A stretch of 64,000 nt of DNA. It comes from an uncultured Acetatifactor sp. (GTDB lineage Bacteria; Bacillota; Clostridia; Lachnospirales; Lachnospiraceae). Shown here in pieces: positions 25,678-34,470 of the stretch (position 1 is its first letter; each line of letters opens with the position of its first letter). Below the pieces are notes generated by a model. That model made no database searches, had not been told where the DNA came from, and saw only the letters and a list, made by a program, of their open reading frames with translations. Both the position numbers and the translations under genes were made by a program. The stretch lies in contig CAJTXE010000018.1 in NCBI GenBank assembly GCA_910580225.1, forward strand, positions 1 to 64,000. The letters run 5' to 3'.

Positions 25678-26853
25678 TTACTCTGCTGTCTGTCCTGCGG
25701 CAGCAACCGACATCCCTGCAGAAATCTGATCTGCAAACTCATCAATTGTCCTCACACGGGCCGCCAGCTTCTGCCAATGCCTTAAAACAGCCAAATCCGT
25801 CTGTACTGAAAGCAACTCCTTCAGCGCTTCCGGAACAGTACCGATATCTTCCAGAAGCTCGATAATATCTTCAATCCTTTCTGCACATATTTCTATTCTT
25901 TGCTCTGTTTTACCCTCTGCTTTTCCTTCGGCTTTGCCTTCAGCGATTCCTTTTGCTCTCCCTTCTGCAATTCCTTCTGCAATTCCTTCTGCTCTTCCCT
26001 TGGCCCTTGCTTCTGCCCGCTCTTCCTCAAATACCCTGATAATATTATACTGAAATGCCATGTCCTCCTCCTTATCTCCGCCCCAGTTCAGTACTTCTTC
26101 CGCCACTGCCTCTTTTTCTCCGCAGACTGACAGCAGTATATACTTCGCCCAATTGCGGAATTCTTCCTGCTCCTGAAACCCAAGGTCCCGAACTCGTCCA
26201 TACGCAGTGCGCACTGCTGCTACCAACTCCTGCTTCTTTCTATATTTGTCACAATACATAATATTGTCCAGAACTGTATTGGATAACAATATATACTCTT
26301 CCTCAATTTCAGCCAGATTAACCAGGTAGTACTCCAAATTCAGGATATAATCTCCAAAAATCACACCGCCTTCCTGGTAATCCTTCATCCTCTTAACCGC
26401 TGTCCATCTATCCTGTCCATTGTAAAAAACAATCGGCACTATGGCCGGCAGCCGAAAACCCGCGCGCTCCCGTTCTTTCTTTCCTGTGTCCATGAAATAC
26501 TTCACAAGTGTATTTACAATATATATCAGAATACGAAATACCATTGTATAGTCAACGTAAGACTGTAATTCCTGCAAAATGAAAATGAATACTTCTCTGC
26601 CATCCGGCATGGTAACCCGATATAACAGATCCGCCTCCTTGCCCTCATAATCCCGCTCAAGCATTTCCTTGTCGCACAGGCTTAAGTCTGATTCCTTTAA
26701 AACCATCATCCAGTCCGCCCCTATATACTTCTGAAGGAAATGCAGAAATTCTCCCGGCTGAGACAGACTTTTTTTGTATCCTTTGTCGTGAGGTGCACTT
26801 ACAGCGGATGGCTCCTGCTTTGGCTCGTTCCGCAATTTGTTTGTTTTTTTCAT
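25678..26853 (-). CDS. Rpn/YhgA-like PD-(D/E)XK nuclease family protein
   Basis: 391 residues. After a polar N terminus, the segment ADLLYRVTMPDG, VFIFILQELQSYVDYTMVFRILIYI and LPAIVPIVFYNG matches the Rpn/YhgA family. In E. coli RpnA-E are recombination-promoting nucleases thought to act in horizontal transfer. The catalytic D...ExQ pattern (EADLLY...FILQELQ) looks intact. A repeat tail of A-E/K-G triplets (about 290-325) follows. Start 26853 has AGGAAAG upstream, better than 26904. Confidence 0.85.
   Translation of the reverse strand: MKKTNKLRNEPKQEPSAVSAPHDKGYKKSLSQPGEFLHFLQKYIGADWMMVLKESDLSLCDKEMLERDYEGKEADLLYRVTMPDGREVFIFILQELQSYVDYTMVFRILIYIVNTLVKYFMDTGKKERERAGFRLPAIVPIVFYNGQDRWTAVKRMKDYQEGGVIFGDYILNLEYYLVNLAEIEEEYILLSNTVLDNIMYCDKYRKKQELVAAVRTAYGRVRDLGFQEQEEFRNWAKYILLSVCGEKEAVAEEVLNWGGDKEEDMAFQYNIIRVFEEERAEARAKGRAEGIAEGIAEGRAKGIAEGKAEGKAEGKTEQRIEICAERIEDIIELLEDIGTVPEALKELLSVQTDLAVLRHWQKLAARVRTIDEFADQISAGMSVAAAGQTAE
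25910..26030 (-). repeat. A-[E/K]-G coding repeat in the Rpn-like gene
   Basis: About 12 near-tandem units read AEG, AKG, IAEG and KAEG. At DNA level, CCTTCTGCAATT-like units recur every 12 bases. Such tails are typical of Rpn-family proteins and are prone to slippage. Confidence 0.8.
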
Positions 26854-27216
26854 ATAGCTGTCTTTCCTTTCTGAAATGCTGTTTGCAGAAAAGGCAGCTG
26901 ACACTCTCCCTTCCTGCTGTTGTTTTTGGATTCATATTCCGTGGAATTCAGGCTCCCGCCCAGCAAGAAGTTCAACACAATAGAGCATGCTTTACATACC
27001 TTCTATTGTAAATAACTGCAGAAACGACTGTTCAGTCTTTAGAATGTGTCTGAAATTTGAATTCTAGCCTGTGTTTAGGTTAACATAAAAAAGACGGATA
27101 TGCAAGTAAGAAATTTGAACATCAAAATAGAACTGCCAGACTGTTCACTCAGTGCAGCAGTTCTATTTTGCCCAGAAGCAGGAAACGCCTTCGGATATGA
27201 TGAAATAACATTTCAA
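26854..27216. other. Gene-free stretch with one terminator hairpin
   Basis: No convincing gene. At 27124-27169 a perfect 13-bp stem (AAAATAGAACTGC with GCAGTTCTATTTT) closes a 20-base loop; it lies just after the end of the 27217 gene and probably terminates it. A short AGAATGTGTCTGAAA stretch near 27040 weakly resembles sequence at window positions 45-55 (reverse strand). Confidence 0.55.
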
Positions 27217-27471
27217 TTATTCCACCTCTTCACTGTCATCATCCGAAAGAATCGTTTCCACGTAACGACCACATATGTATCTCCGATAATAGGAATCTGA
27301 ATGATACTCTTCCCTTAACCGGTACCATACGTTTTCCGGAACGTTTTTATATTGTCGTATTTTCCCATCGCTTACCAGCTTAACCTCTAAAATGGCACAT
27401 TGCGGGTCATATCCTATGGTTTCGATCAGCGTGGTGTAAAAGCTGATGTGTTTTATCTTTCTGCCTTCCAT
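27217..27471 (-). CDS. KTSC domain protein, copy 2
   Basis: 84 residues matching the KTSC domain: IGYDPQCAILEVKLVSDGKI, YKNVPENVWYRL, YYRRYICGRY. About 65% identical by eye to the next upstream gene, so the pair is a tandem duplication. KTSC domains occur alone or fused to other proteins; function unknown. The C terminus is acidic (LSDDDSEEVE). Confidence 0.82.
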   Translation of the reverse strand: MEGRKIKHISFYTTLIETIGYDPQCAILEVKLVSDGKIRQYKNVPENVWYRLREEYHSDSYYRRYICGRYVETILSDDDSEEVE

Positions 27472-27538
27472 ATCCTGTTTCCTACATTTCCCTTTTTCTC
27501 TTCTGATCTCATCTCTATATGTTTACATTGTAATCTTA

Positions 27539-27784
27539 CTATCCCATAGTCTCCTCCTCTATTGTTGTTTCTGTATAACGGCCACATATATATCTGCGGA
27601 AATAGGTATCCGGATGCTTGTCCTGCCGTAAATGATACCATGCACTTTCCGGGACATTTTCATATCGTCGTATTTTCCCATCACTCAACAGCCTGATTTC
27701 CAAAATGGCTCTCTGCGGATCATAGCCCAAAGTCTCGATCAGGCCACTGTAAAAACTGATATGTTTTATCTTCTTATTCTCCAT
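27539..27784 (-). CDS. KTSC domain protein, copy 1
   Basis: 81 residues: LGYDPQRAILEIRLLSDGKI, YENVPESAWYHL, YFRRYICGRY. It shares the N terminus M-E-x-x-KIKHISFY with its paralogue 67 bases downstream. The order and spacing suggest one transcript with both copies. Confidence 0.82.
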   Translation of the reverse strand: MENKKIKHISFYSGLIETLGYDPQRAILEIRLLSDGKIRRYENVPESAWYHLRQDKHPDTYFRRYICGRYTETTIEEETMG

Positions 27785-27822
27785 TGGTTTTGTTCCTATA
27801 GTTTAATATTTTGTCTTTGAGT

Positions 27823-28374
27823 CTAATAAGTAAAGATAATCTCTCCACTGTTGTTTTCACCTTCTATATAACCATCAACATCTCCATAATGAATACATGT
27901 AATACGATATGTGGCATCTTTTTCCGCGTTACGATATAAAAGGTTTATCCCCATTGTTGATCTATCCTTCACTTCTTTTCCATCACTAACAGCTACAGTA
28001 GTCCACCCCCCATACCAAGTTTTTTTCTGAACCTTAATATCTTTTACACCCAAAATTGAAGCCGTCCCCACTACTCCAGTAGTAATATCTATATGCATAC
28101 CATCACTATCTCCGCTGACAGTTATAATGCAGTCCGCTAACATTGTATATAGCAGAATTTCATCAAGCCTATCTTCTTCAATAAGTGTTGCATGTAGAAT
28201 CTCCACAATGTTACTTTCTTCAAGATCACTAACCATACCCTCCCTTGCCGCCAAGGTTGTTACATTAGGAATTCCTGTAATTAATGTTGTCATCAGGAAT
28301 GCACTTAATACTCTTTTGCTCACTTTTCTCAATTTTCTCATTTCTCTTTTCTCCTTAGAATTTTTGAAGGACAT
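27823..28374 (-). CDS. Small secreted protein, DUF6147-like
   Basis: 183 residues from ATG 28374 (AAAGGAG upstream); ATG 28341 (AAGGAG upstream) is also possible and begins the signal peptide more cleanly. A basic stretch is followed by the hydrophobic VLSAFLMTTLITGIP and an Ala-rich cleavage region. The mature part is beta-rich (VQKKTWYGGWTTVAVSDGKE, ATYRITCIHYGDVDGY), resembling small exported Clostridia proteins labelled DUF6147. It is AT-rich, unlike the flanking genes, and follows the sigma/anti-sigma pair, so it may be its target. Confidence 0.7.
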   Translation of the reverse strand: MSFKNSKEKREMRKLRKVSKRVLSAFLMTTLITGIPNVTTLAAREGMVSDLEESNIVEILHATLIEEDRLDEILLYTMLADCIITVSGDSDGMHIDITTGVVGTASILGVKDIKVQKKTWYGGWTTVAVSDGKEVKDRSTMGINLLYRNAEKDATYRITCIHYGDVDGYIEGENNSGEIIFTY

Positions 28375-28460
28375 ATATTCTCCTTTCTTACACAACTCAT
28401 TAAAATTATCCTTCTATAATGTAGATGACTTCAACTCCACTTTTATTACAACAAATTTAT

Positions 28461-29501
28461 TTATTTTACAAAATTCCAATATATTTCAATTAAAACCTTA
28501 AGTTCATCCAAGTTTTCTTGTCCTCTAATGAAATATTTACAGTTTTCTTCATAAAAGCATACAATATAATATATTTTACCTAAGTCCTCTTCCCTACTAA
28601 AAATGTCCATTTGTTTATTTCCTACTTGATAGCTCTCAATATAAGTATATCCTATAAATTCCTCTATACTATATGATATTTTATCAAGATATACCCATAC
28701 CCCCAATGATATTTCTTTTTTGGTACTAGTATTCAAGTAGTGACTCATTACCAGTTCTCTATTTTCAAATTCTCCTATTTCATAATATTGGAAATCATAC
28801 TCATGTGATATTTGAATATCATCTTCAAGCTGCACCCACCAATCTGTCCATTCTGGCAAATCTTTACTACTATAAAAAATGTTTTCATTTACTTCAGTAG
28901 TTTCTTCCAATCCCTCTGGTACTGTCATCATCTTTACCCCAGAATCATCCCGCTCCATCCAAAAGAAAAACCCTGTCTCCGGATTCGCCACGGCATTGAT
29001 TGTATTTCCGACCATCAGCACCACCAATGCAAATACCGCTGCGGCAATGACTTTGTGATGGAAAACAAACAGTGCAAATTTGCCGGCTTTCTTCCCTCTG
29101 CAATGCTTCTCGGAACCCGGCGATCCTGTCTTCATCGGTATACGGACTTTCTCTGACGGCAAACCCGCTGCCGATTTGGGAGCGGTCTCCTCCTGCAGCG
29201 CCATACTCTTCCGAAATTCTTCTATTTCGTCTGCTCCTGGAAGCAAAGACACCCCTTCATCTGACGCCGTCTTCCCAACCGGCAGAAATTCTTTCTTCTC
29301 CTTATTTGCCTGAAACCGTTCCCACGCCTCATCCGCCGAAGGAACTGTTCCTTCTTCCAGCGGGTCCCATGTATCCAGCAGATACAGTATGGACTCCACC
29401 GCTTTTTCATCATACTCCTCCTGGGAAGCACATAAGGTATACCAGTCCAGTTCCCTGCTAAGTTTCTTTTTAATCGATTTGTTTCCAACTTTTTTCCGCA
29501 T
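28461..29501 (-). CDS. Membrane anti-sigma factor-like protein
   Basis: 346 residues. A cytoplasmic N-terminal part of about 145 residues, one membrane helix (VIAAAVFALVVLMVG, about 150-165), and an extracellular part of about 180 residues resembling DUF4367-type sensor domains (YTYIESYQVGNKQMDIF, IYYIVCFYEENCKYFIRG). It starts 17 bases after an ECF sigma gene, the standard position for its anti-sigma. The 3' half is AT-rich and probably faster evolving. Signal unknown. Confidence 0.78.
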   Translation of the reverse strand: MRKKVGNKSIKKKLSRELDWYTLCASQEEYDEKAVESILYLLDTWDPLEEGTVPSADEAWERFQANKEKKEFLPVGKTASDEGVSLLPGADEIEEFRKSMALQEETAPKSAAGLPSEKVRIPMKTGSPGSEKHCRGKKAGKFALFVFHHKVIAAAVFALVVLMVGNTINAVANPETGFFFWMERDDSGVKMMTVPEGLEETTEVNENIFYSSKDLPEWTDWWVQLEDDIQISHEYDFQYYEIGEFENRELVMSHYLNTSTKKEISLGVWVYLDKISYSIEEFIGYTYIESYQVGNKQMDIFSREEDLGKIYYIVCFYEENCKYFIRGQENLDELKVLIEIYWNFVK

Positions 29502-29518
29502 ATTTTCCCCTTTCTTCT

Positions 29519-29998
29519 CTATCGGTCAATCTTTTTACGAAGTTTCGCTTTCAAACGACACAGTTTTACTCTCATATTATTCGGTGTCGTCTCATACTTC
29601 TCCGCCAGCTCCGTGATTTTGATTCCGACCAGATAATAATCTTTGATCAGTTTCCATTCTTCCCTGCTGATAATCCGAAACGCTGTCAGATCCAGTTCAA
29701 TTTCACCATAATCGGCTTCCTCTGCAGCCGGTTCCGGTATTTCTTTCAGTGTTTCCGGTGCCTCATGCGCCATCTTGCGATACAGTTCGCGCAGCTTATT
29801 CTTCGCGGTTACTATCAGCCAGCCTTTCGGCTCCGGATGTTTCAGGAACTTATCAATGTCGTTCCATGCCGCACAAAATACATCTTGTGTGATATCTTCC
29901 GCTATTTCTTTGTTCCGGATTCTGCGATATACAAATTTGTATACGTCACCGAAATATCTTTTGTAAACCTCTGCAAATATTGCGCCTGCATTGGTCAT
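29519..29998 (-). CDS. ECF-type sigma-70 family RNA polymerase sigma factor
   Basis: 159 residues. Region 2: YKRYFGDVYKFVYRRIRNKE, DITQDVFCAAW and a WLIVTAKNKLRELYRK helix. Region 4: LIKDYYLVGIKITELAEKYE and TTPNNMRVKLCRLKAKLRKK. It directs transcription of a small regulon once released by the anti-sigma downstream. Start 29998 is chosen because GGAGAGGGA lies upstream; the 30016 start would put that site inside the gene. Confidence 0.9.
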   Translation of the reverse strand: MTNAGAIFAEVYKRYFGDVYKFVYRRIRNKEIAEDITQDVFCAAWNDIDKFLKHPEPKGWLIVTAKNKLRELYRKMAHEAPETLKEIPEPAAEEADYGEIELDLTAFRIISREEWKLIKDYYLVGIKITELAEKYETTPNNMRVKLCRLKAKLRKKIDR

Positions 29999-30276
29999 CT
30001 CTTCCCTCTCCTTCATCTTTTGTTTTCACTCCCATTTCATTCCAACATGAAGACTTCTCCTCATCTTTACGATTTCTAATCTACCATTATTTTCCGGATT
30101 GGTACTCAAACTTGAGATTTACTAAACAATTCACCCTGCAATTTTTGCTGGCTCAATCCTGCATCTTTATTTTAAACCATTCTGCATGACATATCAATCA
30201 AAAAAGCTGACAAAGAAGTCTGCAAACTGCAGTAAAACTCTCAAAAAATCTGTCTCAATACAATACCCGGAACTTC
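29999..30276. other. Divergent intergenic region between the ECF sigma gene and ddh
   Basis: AT-rich, no gene recognised. The ddh promoter lies at its right end; no clear sigma-A promoter was found for the sigma gene, which may be self-activated. Confidence 0.5.
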
Positions 30277-30305
30277 TTGCACAAAAAGCCCGCAGCGTTT
30301 ATAAT
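30277..30305 (+). promoter_or_regulatory. Sigma-A promoter of ddh
   Basis: TTGCAC (30277-30282) and TATAAT (30300-30305) with a 17-base spacer, about 65 bases upstream of ddh. No lysine riboswitch is present in the short leader. Confidence 0.7.
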
Positions 30306-30368
30306 AATGGCAGTTCCCGGAGACAGGAAAACATTGTTTTTCAAAAGAAGGAACACAGGAGGATAAAT

Positions 30369-31355
30369 ATGAGTATCAGAATCGGAATTTTAGGTTACGG
30401 CAATCTGGGACGGGGTGTGGAATGTGCTGTCCGCCAGAATCCGGATATGGAGCTGAAAGCAGTTTTTACCAGGAGAAATCCGGAACATGTAAAAATTCTA
30501 ACGGAAACCGCATGTGTCTGTCCGGTCAGTGAAGCACCCGATTGGAAGGACCGTCTGGATGTACTGATCCTATGCGGCGGCAGTGCAACTGACCTTCCCA
30601 TGCAGACCCCCGAGTATGCAAAACTTTTCAATGTGATAGACAGCTTTGACACCCACGCAAAAATCCCGGAACATTTTGCTAATGTGGATGCCGCTGCAAA
30701 GGAAAACAGCAAGGTAGCCATCATCTCTGTCGGCTGGGACCCCGGCATGTTTTCCCTGAACAGGATGTATGCCAATGCCATCCTTCCTCAGGGTAAGGAT
30801 TACACCTTTTGGGGACGCGGCGTGAGTCAGGGCCATTCAGATGCAGTGCGCCGGATCGCCGGTGTAAAAGATGCAAGACAGTATACCATTCCGGTAGACA
30901 GCGCTCTTGCTGCGGTAAGAGCCGGTGAAAATCCGGTACTGTCCACCCGCCAGAAGCACACCCGGGAATGCTTTGTTGTAACAGAAGAAGGAGCCGACAA
31001 GACACGAATCGAAGAAGAGATTCAGTCCATGCCCAATTACTTCGCCGACTATGACACCACGGTTCATTTTATCAGTGAGGAAGAACTGCAGCGGGACCAC
31101 AGCGGAATTCCCCACGGCGGTCTGGTACTGAGAAGCGGCGTAACCGGATGGGAACAGGAAAACCGGCATCTCATTGAATACAGCCTGAAGCTGGATTCCA
31201 ATCCGGAATTCACTGCCAGCGTAATCACTGCGTATGCAAGGGCAGCATACCGCCTGTCCCATGAGGGCGTCAGCGGCTGTAAAACAGTTTTCGACATTGC
31301 CCCTGCTTTATTAAGCGCCAAAAGCGGAGAGGAATTACGGGCTTCCCTGCTCTGA
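30369..31355 (+). CDS. ddh: meso-Diaminopimelate dehydrogenase
   Basis: 328 residues with an N-terminal Rossmann fold (IRIGILGYGNLGRGVE), the VIDSFDTHAKIPEHF segment, and SVGWDPGMFSLNR and GRGVSQGHSDAVRR, which are hallmarks of Ddh. It makes meso-DAP from tetrahydrodipicolinate with NADPH and ammonia in one step, for lysine and peptidoglycan. AGGAGGATAAAT before ATG 30369 sets the start; the open frame to 30186 is not protein-like. Confidence 0.95.
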   Translation: MSIRIGILGYGNLGRGVECAVRQNPDMELKAVFTRRNPEHVKILTETACVCPVSEAPDWKDRLDVLILCGGSATDLPMQTPEYAKLFNVIDSFDTHAKIPEHFANVDAAAKENSKVAIISVGWDPGMFSLNRMYANAILPQGKDYTFWGRGVSQGHSDAVRRIAGVKDARQYTIPVDSALAAVRAGENPVLSTRQKHTRECFVVTEEGADKTRIEEEIQSMPNYFADYDTTVHFISEEELQRDHSGIPHGGLVLRSGVTGWEQENRHLIEYSLKLDSNPEFTASVITAYARAAYRLSHEGVSGCKTVFDIAPALLSAKSGEELRASLL

Positions 31356-31399
31356 TCTTCTGCTTTGGTTCCCACCGCAGTATCGTTCTCTGAAAACAC

Positions 31400-31440
31400 A
31401 TTGATTAATTTTGCATTTTTATACAAATATATGCATAAAC
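31400..31440 (+). promoter_or_regulatory. Possible ArgR-type operator upstream of argG
   Basis: An AT-rich imperfect palindrome with TGCAT at one end and ATGCA at the other (about 31411-31435) lies just upstream of the argG promoter. It loosely resembles an ARG box; the match is weak. Confidence 0.25.
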
Positions 31441-31463
31441 TCAATCCTGTTTTTGTTTAAACC

Positions 31464-31492
31464 TTGCATTTCAGCCAGAAATGTTGTATAGT
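31464..31492 (+). promoter_or_regulatory. Sigma-A promoter of argG
   Basis: TTGCAT (31464-31469) and TATAGT (31487-31492) with a 17-base spacer, about 50 bases before the start codon. Confidence 0.7.
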
Positions 31493-31542
31493 ATCTACAT
31501 CAAAAAAAATCAAAAATACATTTTACGGAGGCTTGCTATCAT

Positions 31543-32766
31543 ATGAAAGAAAAAGTAGTCCTGGCTTATTCCGGCGGCTTGGATACCACCGCCATCATTC
31601 CCTGGTTAAAAGAAAACTTTGATTACGAAGTGATCTGCGTCTGCGTGGATTGTGGTCAGGCGGAAGAACTGGACGGTCTGGAAGAACGTGCCAAATCCTG
31701 CGGCGCATCCAAACTCTACATTGAAAATGTTATTGATGAATTCTGTGATGAATATGTAGTGCCCTGCGTTCAGGCAAATGCCGTCTATGAAAACAAATAT
31801 CTTCTGGGTACGTCCATGGCCCGGCCGCTGATCGCCAAAAAGCTGGTGGAAATCGCCAGAAAAGAGGGCGCTACCGCAATCTGTCACGGTGCTACCGGCA
31901 AAGGCAATGATCAGATTCGTTTCGAGCTGGGCATAAAGGCCCTGGCGCCCGATATTAAGATTATCGCTGCATGGCGAAACGATAAGTGGACCATGGATTC
32001 CCGGGAATCGGAAATTGAATACTGTCAGGCTCACGGAATCCATCTGCCTTTCTCAGCAGATTCCTCTTACAGCCGTGACCGAAATATCTGGCACATCAGT
32101 CATGAAGGCCTGGAGCTGGAAGACCCTGCAAATGAACCTAACTATGAGCACCTTCTGGTACTTGGCACCACACCGGAGAAAGCCCCGGCAGAAGGCGAAT
32201 ATGTCACCATGACCTTTGAAAAGGGTGTCCCCACCTCCGTTAACGGAAAATCAATGAAAGTATCCGATATCATTCATACTCTGAACAAGCTGGGCGGAAA
32301 ACACGGAATCGGCATCATCGATATCGTGGAAAACCGTGTCGTTGGCATGAAATCCCGCGGTGTCTATGAGACTCCAGGCGGCACGATCCTGATGGAGGCT
32401 CACCAGCAGCTGGAAGAGCTGATTCTTGACCGGGATACCTATGCAATGAAAAAGGAAATCGGCAGCCGTTTTGCCAGCCTTGTCTATGAAGGAAAATGGT
32501 TCACCCCTCTGCGCCTGGCGGAACAGGCCTTCATCGAAGAGACACAGAAATATGTCACCGGCGAAGTGAAGTTCAAGCTCTACAAAGGCAATATTATCAA
32601 GGCGGGCACAACTTCCCCCTATACATTGTATAATGAAAGCATTGCGTCTTTCACCACCGGAGATCTATACGACCATCATGATGCAGAGGGATTCATCAAT
32701 CTGTTCGGACTCTCCTGCAAAGTAAGAGCAATGAAAATGGCGGAGCAGGGAAAAGAGATGTTCTAA
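31543..32766 (+). CDS. argG: Argininosuccinate synthase
   Basis: 407 residues. The N-terminal ATP-binding P-loop VVLAYSGGLDTTAIIPWL, the ICHGATGKGNDQIRFELG segment and the YNESIASFTTGDLYDHHDAE C-terminal region are diagnostic. It joins citrulline and aspartate with ATP in arginine synthesis. GGAGG lies 12 bases before ATG. The usual partner argH is not adjacent. Confidence 0.96.
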   Translation: MKEKVVLAYSGGLDTTAIIPWLKENFDYEVICVCVDCGQAEELDGLEERAKSCGASKLYIENVIDEFCDEYVVPCVQANAVYENKYLLGTSMARPLIAKKLVEIARKEGATAICHGATGKGNDQIRFELGIKALAPDIKIIAAWRNDKWTMDSRESEIEYCQAHGIHLPFSADSSYSRDRNIWHISHEGLELEDPANEPNYEHLLVLGTTPEKAPAEGEYVTMTFEKGVPTSVNGKSMKVSDIIHTLNKLGGKHGIGIIDIVENRVVGMKSRGVYETPGGTILMEAHQQLEELILDRDTYAMKKEIGSRFASLVYEGKWFTPLRLAEQAFIEETQKYVTGEVKFKLYKGNIIKAGTTSPYTLYNESIASFTTGDLYDHHDAEGFINLFGLSCKVRAMKMAEQGKEMF

Positions 32767-32809
32767 ACATTCTGAAACAGGCAAACAGCTGTATGGAGAA
32801 CAATGATAT

Positions 32810-33073
32810 ATGAAACTCATTTTACTCTATATTACAATTATCAATATAATCGGTTTCACACTCATGGGTGTGGATAAGAAAAGAGCAATCCGGAATGCCT
32901 GGCGCATTCCGGAAGCCACTCTGTTCGGAACCGCTCTGTTGGGCGGTGCTTTGGGCTGCACATTGGGCATGCGGTATTTTCACCACAAAACGAGACATTG
33001 GTATTTTAAATTCGGTATGCCCTTGATCCTCCTGGCAGAATGTGCCTTGTTCTGCTGGCTCTGCCAGATATAA
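32810..33073 (+). CDS. DUF1294 small membrane protein
   Basis: 87 residues with three hydrophobic segments and the DUF1294 core: GVDKKRAIRNAWRIPEATLF, ALLGGALGCTLGMRYFHHKT and the FGMPLILL helix. Function unknown. It follows argG by 43 bases and may be co-transcribed. Confidence 0.88.
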   Translation: MKLILLYITIINIIGFTLMGVDKKRAIRNAWRIPEATLFGTALLGGALGCTLGMRYFHHKTRHWYFKFGMPLILLAECALFCWLCQI

Positions 33074-33160
33074 GCGCAGCCGTTCAGACCGGACACGCTG
33101 CTGTTGCCCTAATGTACCGGACATTCAAAGCAATCTCAGGCATATCGTACAACGCGGACA

Positions 33161-33997
33161 TCATGTCGTCACAATCACCCCTCCGTCATTGGCATACATA
33201 CTGCTGATTCCTCTCGTATCCATTATGATACACTCTTGAAAAGACGCATGTGCCAGAATCTGCCGTTTCACCTGTTCGGCCCGCTCCGGGGCATTGCAGT
33301 GGGTAATGATCAATCGTCTCTCCTGAGGATTTTTCACTTCGGAAGCCGCCAGCTCCGCCAATTTCCCCAATGCCTTTTTGATGCCTATTGTCTGGCTTCG
33401 CTGAATGATCTCCCCCTTATCCGCCCCCATCACCGGCTTGATATTAAGTGTGGAAGCAACCAGAGCCCTCACTCCGGTCAGACGGCCGTTTTTACGCAGT
33501 GTCTCCAGATTATCCAATACAAAATAGGTCTGGACGCTGTCCCGAAAAGCATCAATCTTTTCTGTGATCTGCTCAAAAGAACAGCCTGCCTCCTCCAGTT
33601 CCATCAGCTTCAATGCAATCTGCGCCTCCCCGCCGCTGGCAGATTGGGAATCCACCACATGAATCTGCTTTTTCCCGTATTTCTCCTCATACAGCTTCTT
33701 TCCAAGCACTGCACTGTTATAACTGCCGCTCAAATGACCGGAAAGCGTCACGGCATAGACATGATCTACTTCCTCCCGATAGCTTTCCAGAAAACGCTCC
33801 GGTGACGGGCAGGAAGACTTGGGACATTTCGGATACTCTGCCACTTTTCTTAAGAATTCTGCCTGGTTGAAATTCTCGTCATCCAGTATACTGTATTCTC
33901 CCACTTCCAATCCCAGCGGCACCCGCTCAAATCTTTTATCCGACAGCAAATTCTCCGGAAGCTCACAGCAACTGTCTACTACAATTTTGTAACTCAT
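33161..33997 (-). CDS. DegV family fatty-acid-binding protein
   Basis: 278 residues with a DegV fold: KIVVDSCCELPENLL, a SSCPSPERFLESY segment, TLSGHLSGSYNSAV and the second domain from about 160. DegV/FakB proteins hold a fatty acid and present it to FakA kinase for phospholipid synthesis. Start 33997 has GGAGAGC upstream and is preferred to 34069. It is transcribed away from a second degV gene. Confidence 0.92.
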   Translation of the reverse strand: MSYKIVVDSCCELPENLLSDKRFERVPLGLEVGEYSILDDENFNQAEFLRKVAEYPKCPKSSCPSPERFLESYREEVDHVYAVTLSGHLSGSYNSAVLGKKLYEEKYGKKQIHVVDSQSASGGEAQIALKLMELEEAGCSFEQITEKIDAFRDSVQTYFVLDNLETLRKNGRLTGVRALVASTLNIKPVMGADKGEIIQRSQTIGIKKALGKLAELAASEVKNPQERRLIITHCNAPERAEQVKRQILAHASFQECIIMDTRGISSMYANDGGVIVTT

Positions 33998-34470
33998 AAT
34001 ATGCTCTCCAATCCTTTTCCTTCTGTCTACGACCTTATCCTCCCACCATTCTGTAATTTGCCGTACCAATTCCGTAAACTGCGTAAATTCTTACGAATGG
34101 CTGTCCGTCATATTACCGGCATCTGTCAAATCACAATCCTGATTATGTTATAACGCAACAGATTTCGGAGTTTTGATATTTCTTTATGTAGTTTTTATTA
34201 CTATATAATATCACATATTACATTTACATGTAAAGCATATTATTCGCCATTTACAAAATAATATAACAATAAACTGCACATATTTTATGGCTTTTCTTAA
34301 TTTTTTAAAAATAATTTTTTCTGCTGTCTACATATATGAAATATATGCCGATATAATAATATGATTTTTTACAGGCATTTTTCCATACAAATGTTAAAGT
34401 GTTTTATACCTGCCTTCTGAGCAGACAAGCACCCATATTTTATAAAAATGACTGAGAAGAGGATGAGCAG
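33998..34470. other. AT-rich divergent region between two degV genes
   Basis: About 470 bases with no gene. It holds a 12-bp perfect palindrome TTTACATGTAAA (34223-34234) and several A/T runs. No promoter of high quality was found for either gene. A shared operator is possible. Confidence 0.5.

Noticed and set aside
25678..26853. Transposase of a PD-(D/E)XK type mobile element
   Set aside because: No terminal repeats or target duplications flank the gene; it is better called an Rpn-like nuclease.
31356..31542. T-box or arginine riboswitch upstream of argG
   Set aside because: The leader after the promoter is only about 50 bases, too short for a T-box.
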